Positions 10,334-18,404 of a DNA stretch of 22,645 nt are shown here, piece after piece. A program made the position numbers and the translations under genes. Source of the DNA: Sphaeroforma sirkka. Its lineage: Eukaryota > Opisthokonta > Ichthyosporea > Ichthyophonida. The stretch lies in the NCBI GenBank assembly GCA_001586965.3, contig LUCW03001152.1, positions 1-22,645 of the forward strand, read 5' to 3'. Positions within the stretch are counted from its first letter, which is position 1, and each line of letters starts with the position of its first letter. A model generated the notes under the pieces. The model did no database searches, was not told where the DNA came from, and saw nothing but the letters and a program-made list of their open reading frames with translations.

Positions 10334-12861
10334 ATTGCAAATGAGAACGGGACACATATACACACATAAACTTAAACATGCACGCATCATACCATATCCT
10401 GTAGACTTGTCATGGTGGCGATGTCCAACGGAGACAGTCCACGAGCGTTTGGGGAGATGAAGTAGATGCATGCATGCACTCGCGTATCCGACACACGGCC
10501 TCGTTTTGGCGCCATTTCCTGCCCTCTCGGAAATAGCAATAATAAAGCGTTTGAGTCTTTTTTTTCCTTTAGGAAGGAACGAGTGTAACACTGGGTAAGT
10601 AGTCGAACTCATCAGACCCTAAAACACTAAATCCCAAGAAACAAAGGTTGTGTTCTGAGGTTACTTAATATATTCAAAAGATGTGTCCGGAGCAGACATA
10701 AAGAGAGACTTTTGAATTCGTAAGCATTCAGAGAAAGAGAGTTTCTCGCAGCATGTAACTATGCATCGCGTGAGCGCGTGAGTGCGTGTACAAGTACAGT
10801 TGTGGCAGAAGGAAATTGCAAGCTAGTTAGTGGTCGATAGTGTATCAGAACTCGGAGCTAGCATGTCATGTATTTGAAACCGGCACTGAGTCCCTCGTTG
10901 AGTACTGGACTGCGAGACCTTCCCCGTATAAAACCCTAAACCCTAACTCGAGGCTGAAAAGATAGTCTAACCATAACAATGCACATGTAGGAGATAAGAT
11001 ATCGAAATTAAACGGACGTACAAAATCCGAACACAATCTGAAGTACATGGAGAGACGGACTACCGAAGGTTACGTAGTAGACACTGTGTCAACAACCAAA
11101 TGACATTCATCTGACACCCTGTTAGTGTATCTGGTATATCAGTAATACCATCGAGACAGCCCTCTGGTATGTGGTATCTCCCTATACACTTGGTCACTAA
11201 TATTATCAGTATATATATATATATATATGACTCAGTACCTGAGAGAGAAAACGCTTGAACTGGCTCTGCACGTAGTCCTTAGCACAGTTGTGTGCGCCTG
11301 TGTTGTCGATGAAGTCGCCGTATCCGGGTGTGTCCACAACCGTTAGCTTGAGATTTACACCACGTTCCTCCATGTCCTCTAGATCAGAGACAGTGGGGCG
11401 CGACATTTAGAGTAAAACCAGGTATATATTGGTTATGACAATACGCCATGAGTTGCATGTGAGGAGCCAACAGTGCGCAGATCACGAAGGTATTCAGTTC
11501 ACTATAATATAAGTATATATATATATATATATATATCAAGCAGTACTACATGGAACAACAGGATCAATTGAAAGGTAACGTATACTGACCAACTGTGCAA
11601 TTGGAATGGATCCGCGGTTTGCTCAACCACTTTAAGAACTAAATAAACGTAAAAAATGAGGTATCACACAGAGGCGGCTTTTATAACATGGGACTATCAA
11701 AACGTACAGCACATACCCATATACGTACGCGCTGACCTTCAGCGTAGCAACGATAGATATATTACTATTTGAGTGTAGGCCAATGAGATATTATTCCGCA
11801 TATCGTGTGTAGTACACAAGTAATAGACAGAGAGAAAGGAAAGTATCTTCAGCCACAGGAACGCTAACTCATACACACATATCACCAGACATTCACACAC
11901 GCACACAAATACACGCTCGACTGACGCGTGACGATGCAAAGATAAAATCACATCTGTCACCACCGACACTCACAGCACACACACACACACACAACACGAG
12001 TGACTGTGCGAGTATAATAAAACGCATATCACCACAGAAACCCACAACACACACACAGTACACACACACATACACACGAGTGACTTTGTAAGTATATCAA
12101 CACACATATCAACACTGAGTACCCAATACAACACACAACTTACGCGTGACTGTACGAATATAAGGAGCGGTGGCATTCTTGTCAATAGGCTCTCTCTGAA
12201 AGTTGTGGGCAAAGAGAGAGTCCACAAATGTAGACTTGCCCAGCCCCGACCGCCCGAGTACCATCACTACGAAACGGTAGCGATGACGAGCTCCATGATT
12301 GTGCGCCTGGGGTTACATGTGAGATATTGTAATAAAGATCGTATTGTATTAGAGATCTGTAGAGAATACCCATGTAGAATCTGTACAGGTGCATTATCTG
12401 GGCATATACAGGAACCATAGTATATAGATATATATATTGTAGTGGTTTTATAGAAATAGAGGTAAACGATATATTCAAATGAATGTGCGAATCCAAGTTG
12501 CACGTACACACACATTCGTGGAATATGAAGTGCATTCATGCGTCTAGAATCTCTAGCAACTCGGTACCGGTTTATGGAGGATATCACATTAAATGAAACA
12601 TCTGAAATACTCCGGGGCAATCTAAAAGGAAGTGACAAATACTGTATATGAGTATGCAAGATGCCCGGGCATCAATGCGCTAAGAACATTGCAATACTAA
12701 AACACTAAGCAAGTGAGAAAGTGAATGAGATTATAAACAATTTACACACATTTATCTAGATACTTACATATCAATATCGATATTGATATCGATATGAATA
12801 AATTAAAAAATTGTACACATAAATAGAAGTAGAAGTAGAAGTAGAAATAAATAGAAATAAA

Positions 12862-12917
<56 letters not shown>

Positions 12918-14471
12918 GATGATATTGTGTGTGTGTGTGTGTGTGTGTGATATGTGTGATGTGTGTGTGTGTGTGTGTGTGTGTGTGATAATATATGAAA
13001 ATATATATGTATACATGTATGGCTATATAGATATACAAATCAATATCAATTCTATTATAAAAAATATACACAAAGAATATAGATATACACAGATTTATAT
13101 GCTACACATATTTTTGTATATACATAGCATGCACATATATAGTTATATATATATGTATATATATATATATATAAGCTGTTTTTTTATTATATGCATGTAT
13201 ATGTCCAGCTATATAGATATACAAATCACTATAAATATCAATACAAGCATCAATGTAAAAAAAATATGCACAAAAAGTAGGGAATATATACGGATATATG
13301 TATCGTAAAATAAAATGAATGATATATATATATATATATATATATTACAGATATATATATATATATATAATATAATAATAAAATGACATATAATATACAT
13401 GCCATATATACATATATATATGGATGCGTATATATATATTATATAATAATATATGTATAATATATATAATATATAATAATAATAATATATATAATGTATA
13501 TATGTATATATACATATATATATATATGGTTTTACAGATCAATACGGATATCAGTATAAAAAGGTGTGCAAAAAAAGAATATGGATATGTACATGTATGG
13601 TCTTGCGTATGTATATATAATAATAATATAATAATAATAATATGCTAATAATAATAATAATAATAATATATTAATATATAATAATAATACATATATATAT
13701 AGCTCAATTTGTGTAATATATTGTTTGCGTATTATTGTATCTATGCGTGCGTGCACGGCATGTGGTATGGATGCATGTACATGGTATATGTATGCATGTG
13801 CACGATTAAAATGCATAAATATATAATGTATGTGCATATATAATATGTAATATATAATATGTATATGCAATAATATATATATAATATGATATATGCATAT
13901 TATGCATGTAATAATAATGTGGCCAATATATACATACCATAATATATGCATATATGTCATATAATACAATATATGCATGAAATGCCATATGTTCATATAG
14001 TAATACATGCCAATAAAATATATGTGTATTATGCCATGTATTAATAATATATTGTATTATAATAATAATAATAATAATAATATGTATGCATGTAATATAT
14101 GTATAAACATCTAATAATAATGTTTGTGCATAATAATAATATGTATGGATATATATATGTATGATATAATAGACATATATGTATGTATGCATATATGTAA
14201 TACAATAGCCATATGTATAATAATATGTATGCATAATATATATACAATATGTAATAATAATATGTTAATGGCCAACATACATATAATATAACGCCATATA
14301 TATACATATGCATATATACATATAATAATAATATATATAATATAACAATAATGGCCATATTATAATATTGTATGCACCATACATATATTATTATATGCAT
14401 GCATTGTGCCTAATGTTTGTTTGTGCTTTTTTTATATATATTATATATATGTATATGTACCATATATATAT

Positions 14472-14525
<54 letters not shown>

Positions 14526-14692
14526 TATATATATATATACATATATGTATCTATGGATACATATATGTGGATATATATAGATATATATATAGCATATATA
14601 CATATATATATATTATGATGATGTGTGTGTATATGTGTATGTATATATATATATATATATATGTGATGATATATTGTGTGTGTGTGTGTGTG

Positions 14693-14728
<36 letters not shown>

Positions 14729-14866
14729 TGTGTGTATGTGTGTGCATATATATATATTGATGTCATTATGTACTACACACAGAACTCATATGCGCTCAAA
14801 TGTATACATTTTATCGTATACCTGATTGGGTAGGTTGCCAAATCCGATATAGTCTTTTTGAACCAT
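7081..14866 (-). CDS. Septin GTPase, eight coding exons
   Basis: Septins are filament-forming GTPases acting at division sites, cortex and membranes. Coding exons in transcript order: 14822-14866, 12144-12306, 11239-11378, 10393-10518, 9360-9484, 8480-8636, 8121-8222, 7081-7221. They total 999 nt and encode 332 aa; every junction keeps phase and uses GT donors and AG acceptors. Visible motifs: [10 protein letters not shown] at the N-terminus; P-loop GRSGLGKST (33-41, G1); DTPGYGD (85-91, G3); [25 protein letters not shown] with GKSD (166-169) where most septins have AKAD (G4); IPFAIT (235-240); and [11 protein letters not shown] (254-264), the septin unique element, with Glu in place of the usual Pro. 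The C-terminus is short with no coiled coil, as in Cdc10-like septins. Introns make up about 87% of the span. The exon 3 start is the one uncertain boundary. The family call is secure; the orthology group is not assigned. Confidence 0.93.
7222..8120 (-). other. Septin intron 7
   Basis: An 899-bp intron with donor GTAAGT and acceptor CGCCCAG. It holds TA runs, the direct and inverted 46-bp repeats at 7509-7684, and a small hairpin ACAGGTA/TACCTGT near 8018-8039. A non-repetitive island at about 7685-7930 has no recognised content. Confidence 0.75.
7509..7684. repeat. 46-bp direct repeats with an inverted partial copy between
   Basis: ATGGCGTATACTACTAAAAG and the bases after it occur at 7509-7554 and 7639-7684 with one mismatch. 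Between them, 7574-7594 carries the inverted form of the first 21 bases (AACTTTAGTAGTATACCCCA), followed by TA/CA microsatellite. The arrangement can fold into alternative hairpins. Confidence 0.9.
8121..8222 (-). CDS. Septin exon 7 (septin unique element)
   Basis: It spans 34 codons, phase 0 at both ends, between acceptor TTATACAG and donor GTAAGT. It encodes [15 protein letters not shown] and then [16 protein letters not shown], matching septin VRGRxYPWGxVEVENxxHxDFxxLRxxL. Tyr-Glu-Trp-Gly replaces the usual Tyr-Pro-Trp-Gly. Confidence 0.94.
8294..8374 (-). CDS. Possible alternative terminal exon of the septin
   Basis: Inside intron 6, an acceptor GTGTGCAG precedes a 27-codon open cassette ([19 protein letters not shown], then IAEEWTL) ending in TAG at 8294. 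Phase 0 matches the exon 6 donor. Splicing into it would give a septin lacking the WG element and C-terminus. The peptide shows no clear septin similarity. Chance is a real alternative explanation, and no transcript evidence is available. Confidence 0.25.
   Translation of the reverse strand, partial: VYQQLGITFSLREKVPLLRIAEEWTL
8480..8636 (-). CDS. Septin exon 6
   Basis: After acceptor TATTACAG it completes a split Phe codon and encodes 52 residues. These are an acidic linker ([15 protein letters not shown]), then [20 protein letters not shown] and GRT, ending in phase 0 at donor GTATGT. IPFA plus a KYELNGRTV-like strand is the expected septin block before the WG element. Confidence 0.92.
8690..8840. 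repeat. GTATAT/GTACGT-type imperfect hexamer repeat
   Basis: Repeating GTATATGTATATGTACGT variants in septin intron 5, next to exon 6. Its open frames, rich in His, Thr and Tyr, are repeat artefacts, although one runs into the real exon 6 frame. Confidence 0.8.
9048..9077. repeat. Interstitial telomere-like motif (CCCTAAA-type)
   Basis: Reads CCTTAAACCCTAAACCCC, about two and a half degenerate units of the TTTAGGG family on the other strand. It lies within septin intron 5. A second, cleaner pair lies at about 10930-10951 in intron 3. Confidence 0.5.
9175..9302. repeat. 64-bp tandem duplication in septin intron 5
   Basis: Copies at 9175-9238 and 9239-9302 begin GGCCCGTT and end ATCTACCTACCA. 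They differ at about seven positions. No coding content. Confidence 0.92.
9360..9484 (-). CDS. Septin exon 5 (G4)
   Basis: After acceptor GCGTACAG it encodes [20 protein letters not shown] and then [21 protein letters not shown] plus two bases, ending at donor GTAAGT. VNIIPVIxKxDTLT is the septin G4 block, which sets guanine specificity. Here it reads GKSD rather than the common AKAD; the Lys and Asp are kept. Confidence 0.93.
9928..10033. repeat. 53-bp tandem duplication
   Basis: Two adjacent copies, starting ACTATATGTA at 9928 and 9981, share AGGTATAAATATCGGAATTG and AAAGGTAGATATACACA with few differences. Inside septin intron 4, next to the decayed exon copy. Confidence 0.9.
10025..10160 (-). 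pseudogene. Decayed second copy of septin exon 4 with flanks
   Basis: The segment at 10059-10133 aligns with exon 4 (10391-10470). On the minus strand the true exon reads ATCGCCACCATGACAAGT while this copy reads ATCGGCACTATGGCCAAT; CTACAGGATATGG pairs with CTGCAGAACATGG. Differences are mostly transitions. Similarity continues into the intron on both sides (the ATACACACA...AAACAT block below, CACTC...ACATCC above). The copy carries a small insertion relative to exon 4 and lacks a usable GT donor at the exon end, so it is not a functional alternative exon. Confidence 0.75.
10200..10335. repeat. TA microsatellite between exon 4 and its decayed copy
   Basis: Nearly uninterrupted TA repeat with two ATTCATG interruptions, inside septin intron 4. 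Simple sequence only. Confidence 0.9.
10393..10518 (-). CDS. Septin exon 4
   Basis: It spans 42 codons, phase 0 at both ends, after acceptor GGGCAG and before donor GTATGA. It encodes [10 protein letters not shown], then [11 protein letters not shown] and [16 protein letters not shown]. These match the septin block DTRVHACLYFIxPTGHxLxPLDIxxM. A decayed copy lies about 330 bp further along the intron. Confidence 0.92.
10519..11238 (-). other. Septin intron 3
   Basis: A 720-bp intron with donor GTACTG and acceptor GGGCAG. Mostly unique sequence. It contains a TA run (about 11209-11228) and telomere-like CCCTAAA motifs at 10616-10633 (degenerate) and 10930-10951 (two tandem copies). No coding content was recognised. 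Confidence 0.7.
11239..11378 (-). CDS. Septin exon 3 (G3 switch)
   Basis: It encodes [12 protein letters not shown], then [14 protein letters not shown] (G3) and [13 protein letters not shown], ending at donor GTACTG in phase 0. Acceptor TCTGATCTAG before 11378 follows a pyrimidine-rich tract and keeps phase with exon 2. The same frame stays open upstream to an ATG at 11406 and encodes SRPTVSDLE, which resembles residues septins usually have here; no AG acceptor exists that would include it. The 5' boundary is therefore less certain than the rest. Confidence 0.85.
11840..12160. repeat. Tandem array carrying the exon 2 donor junction
   Basis: The segment around the exon 2/intron 2 junction (plus strand CGTGACTGTACGAATATAA) recurs in degraded form at about 12080, 12000 and 11928. 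The spacings are 66, 80 and 72 bp. The copies are separated by CA-repeat blocks of variable length. A further weaker copy may lie near 11850-11885. Confidence 0.7.
12144..12306 (-). CDS. Septin exon 2 (P-loop)
   Basis: It begins after acceptor CCCCAG and encodes 54 codons plus one base, ending at donor GTAAGT. It contains a basic stretch (ARHRYRF), then [15 protein letters not shown], the G1 nucleotide-binding loop, and ends with APYIRTVT, a normal septin switch I region. The donor end is the head of a tandem repeat running into the intron. Confidence 0.93.
12307..14821 (-). repeat. Septin intron 1, mostly microsatellite
   Basis: A 2,515-bp intron. About 12,307-12,850 is mixed sequence. From about 12,858 it is almost continuous simple repeat: (TA)n at 12860-12912, (GT)n at about 12925-12987, then TA, TAA/ATA triplets and variants to about 14,760. 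The many open frames in it, rich in Tyr, Ile and His, are artefacts of these repeats. A perfect 22-bp palindrome centred on AATATCGATATT lies at 12768-12789. Confidence 0.85.
14822..14866 (-). CDS. Septin exon 1 (start)
   Basis: ATG at 14866 encodes [15 protein letters not shown] and ends at donor GTATAC in phase 0. The YxGFxNLPNQ block is the conserved septin N-terminus that precedes the GTPase domain. It is separated from exon 2 by a 2.5-kb intron. Confidence 0.85.
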
Positions 14867-16264
14867 ATTGCAGTGTCTTATCAGTTCAGTGCGGTTGTGG
14901 CTGTTCGACTCTAGTAGACTACAATACAGGACGATGTGGCGAGTGTGAACTGTATAGAAGGATGGTCAGTTACCTCCGCTCTCTTGTTATTATAAATAAC
15001 TATCTTCTATGAAATAGTGCTGTTTATATCTTCTCTCCCTAAGAATATATACTAAACGTTTATTGTATCAATAACCGAAATGAAAAATAGCCGACGTCTC
15101 AGCAGGTTTTGCGTTGAAACGTATAGCTTTGGATAAGCGTCCATTTACGTTTAACGTTTATATCGTGATGACGATATGAGTGTCGCTAAGGGTGCATGTT
15201 CGGAGCTCTGAGGTTCAATGTTTCCGGGATCTTGCTATAGTGTTCGTTTTTAATTCGTACAATAGGTACGATTGAAGGCTATGTATAGATAGGTCCTTTT
15301 TGTTTTTAAAAAAATAGTTTCCGGTTAATTTTTATGTAGTTTATATGTATTGAGAAAATAAGCGTTTCCGTTCAACTTTTTTTAACGGGACCCCGCCGGC
15401 CCGCTGACGCATTAAGGTTCGCTCTTTCAAAATCTGGTTATGTACCGCTACGCTGTTTAGAACGAACGGACACTTCAAATATCCGTAGCAACCGCATTTT
15501 GTATTGGTTGATACTTTTGCCGGCGCCTTTTTATACCAAAAAAACGAAAAAACAAAAAAAAACTACTACAATTCATGTTTTATATGTATGTATCTATTTA
15601 TTCGTTAGGCACCCCAAACAATCAGCGTTTAACGTAAATGCCTTCATATGGACATTTTGTATGAAAAAAAACTGTTCACTCGAGACCAGTTGATATTTCA
15701 GAACAAGTATTTATTTATTTTGAGACGGCTATGCACATACACATATTTATGTATGTATAAAAAATAGGTATGATACGTACACGAGTATATTGAAACAAAT
15801 TCACAAGAGACTGGCATGGCCATCAGACGTTGCTCCTATAAAATGCCCTCTATTTATCTATCGCAGAGAGAGATTGTCGAGCACAACTACATGGCCCTCT
15901 GAACAAAAGCCTCCGTGTACAACATAGTCTTCCAGGAAACTATGAGAAGGTTATTTTGGTTTGGACACATCAATCCTGGGTCCTGGACCGACTTTTGTTT
16001 AGAAGTTTTGTATATATTTTGCAACCATCATATCCATTTCCTCTCGAGTATAACATGTTACAACACAATGCATCAGTTATCACTATATAGTTCTCTATAT
16101 ACGTCAATAATAGCTGCTGATATGAAGACAGTCAGAATAACGCACGTAGAACAGAAATGTACTAAACAAACCATACTGTTGCTACGCCCCGGTAGCCTAT
16201 TCATAAAGCAAAAACTCAAAAGCCACACATGTATGATCTATACAGTGAACACATGAAACCACAA

Positions 16265-16563
16265 TATATTCCTTATATATATATATATATAATATCATAG
16301 AAGTATAGCTATATAAATATATACATATATGTACATATATATTATAATAAATATATATATACACACACATATATATATATGTATGTATATATATACACAT
16401 GTTCCAGTATCTATATTTATATATATATACATACATACATACATACAATACATGCATACTACATATATATATATATATATGTGTGTGTGTATGCATATGT
16501 ATATGTATATATATATATATATATAATAATATGTATATATATATATATGTATTTATATATATT

Positions 16564-16600
<37 letters not shown>

Positions 16601-16940
16601 ATATATACATATATATGTGTGTGTGTGTGTGTGTTATTGTTATACACATATACATACAAAATATTTATATATATATAATGGCGTTTTGTATGTGTATTTC
16701 TCATATAAAGGAGAAAAAAATGATGAAAATGTATGCGTGTTTGTTTTAATATAGCATTACATATATTTGTGAATGCACGCTTGTTTCACCCATACCTGTG
16801 TTATTCTCAATATCCATTTTGAATATGAATATGTATATATCAATCGTGTGCATATTTTATATATACACACGTATATATATACGTAAACACACACACACTC
16901 ACTCACACAACCCTATATATATATATATATATAAGCGTAA

Positions 16941-17033
<93 letters not shown>

Positions 17034-17095
17034 GTGTGTGTGTCTATAGTTGTTTGTGTGTGTATATGTATATATGCATGTATGTATATGTGTGT
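16265..17095. repeat. Large TA/CA/GT microsatellite block
   Basis: About 0.8 kb of TA runs alternating with (CA)n and (GT)n, with a short unique gap at about 16680-16850. The long open frames on both strands here are simple-repeat artefacts. Confidence 0.92.
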
Positions 17096-17904
17096 CATGG
17101 ATAAGATTATAAATCTATTCATATTTACTGTCTACTCAAATCTGTTTCATAATTCTGTCCCCCCTATTTCGTCCCTCGTCTTCAATCGAAACAGTTAGTC
17201 AAATGAACTGAGGTAGTAATATTGTTATGTACTGGAATTATTGAAGAGCTATGGAACCTAAGATTTACTTCGTGTTTGCCTTCTATATGTTGTTGGTCTT
17301 CCTGAGTTCTGTTGTTCAAGACGTCTATTTAAAAGAGGTGTTTGAAATTGCCAAAGGGTTGTGTGATCGTTTTGATTGTCACATATATTGGCCATGCATT
17401 ATGTGAGGACACGAAAATGTTGAATTCATTACGTTCAAAACTGAATACTTCAAAATAAGGTCAATGATTGTTCGTAGGGCTTGTTAAAGTACATATTTAT
17501 TTAGTACTGCACTGTGTAAATATAATAGATGTACTCGTACTGTCTATATTTACAAAACAAATGAAAAAAAAGTGTGGCCACTTAGCAGCATAAAGTATGA
17601 TCGTTTCATTATTTATTTTCAACCATATTTACATATAAAATACTTCTTAATACTTTTTTTGTTGTTTTGTTTTTTTTTTTTAAATATGTTTTTTTTTAGA
17701 ACGATAAATACTATTTTATACATATATGATACACCATCAGATTTTTTTTTCAAGTTATTTATGGGCCTATAGCCTTCTAAATCTAAAATCTATTTTGGTT
17801 TTTTGTTTTTTTTTTTTATTTTGTTTTGAAACAAAATTAAATATGAAATATTCAGGATACTCCGCGTACGGAGATAGCAAATATTTTGTATTGTTTATAA
17901 AAAC

Positions 17905-18012
17905 AAAACTACAAGAAAACTGTAAAGCAATATGCAAAACAAAACTACAAGAAAACTGTAAAGCAATATGCAAAACAAAACTACAAGAAAACTGTAAAGC
18001 AATATGCAAAAC
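17905..18012. repeat. 36-bp unit repeated three times, near-perfect
   Basis: Three adjacent identical copies beginning AAAACTACAAGAAAACTGTA, at 17905, 17941 and 17977. Because 36 is a multiple of three they stay open in frame (a 12-residue peptide repeated), but the surrounding frame looks non-coding. Confidence 0.95.
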
Positions 18013-18308
18013 AAAAATAAAAATGAATTATATTTACTCGATTTACGCCGGCTTTTTTGTTTTACACTGGTCTACCACTCTTTAATACCATCGAGATATT
18101 TGTAAAAAAAAAGTGGCAAGTGTGTAAAATCACATACTATTAGTTTGCAAGCAGCTGGCAAGAAGTTCCATGCAGCTTATTTATTGTTTTACTTCAACGT
18201 TGTGTAAACTATAATCAATCTAATTCACCAGTTTCACAATACTATTGTAATGACTTTATGATTGAACATTGAATATTAACGAATGCCGGAGAGTTCAACT
18301 CGAAATAC

Positions 18309-18316
18309 TATATATA
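18309..18316 (+). promoter_or_regulatory. Candidate TATA box of the deacetylase gene
   Basis: TATATATA lies about 90 bp upstream of the ATG at 18405 and is followed by mixed, less AT-biased sequence, as expected for a start-site region. The spacing matches the element before the cysteine-rich gene. Confidence 0.45.
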
Positions 18317-18404
18317 CTGCACTTCGCACGAATGTCCTGGTACTTCTTACTTTTCGGAGTTTGAGAGTTCTGATACCGAATTTATAGAAAGAACAGGCTA
18401 TACA

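Larger units (their letters stand above)
14867..18404. other. Gene-free interval between septin and deacetylase genes
   Basis: The interval lies between two divergently transcribed genes: the septin on the minus strand and the deacetylase on the plus strand. 14867-16255 is mixed sequence without supported genes. It includes a GC-rich island near 15385-15410 (CCCCGCCGGCCCGC) and presumably the septin promoter; a weak TTATAATA on the minus strand lies near 14990. 16260-17090 is microsatellite. 17100-18300 is AT-rich with T runs at 17645-17700 and 17800-17820, and a 36-bp triplication. Confidence 0.6.

Noticed and set aside
12771-14833. Many open frames encoding Tyr/Ile/His-rich peptides
   Set aside because: They are translations of TA, TAA and CA/GT microsatellites in septin intron 1. 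They occur on both strands and carry no domain.
15915-15990. RRLFWFGHI, similar to the WFGH motif near the end of some LINE reverse transcriptases
   Set aside because: Only about nine residues match. There are no reverse transcriptase motifs or poly(A) tail nearby, and the rest of the frame shows nothing.
16197-17198. Overlapping open frames on both strands in the second microsatellite block
   Set aside because: Simple-repeat artefacts with dipeptide composition, without start context or conserved motif.
17905-18012. CRISPR-like array
   Set aside because: The 36-bp units are directly adjacent without spacers, and the context is eukaryotic.
17726-18085. 119-codon frame with a 12-residue peptide repeated three times
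   Set aside because: The repeat stays open only because 36 is divisible by three. The rest is homopolymer-derived Phe/Lys sequence without signal or domain.
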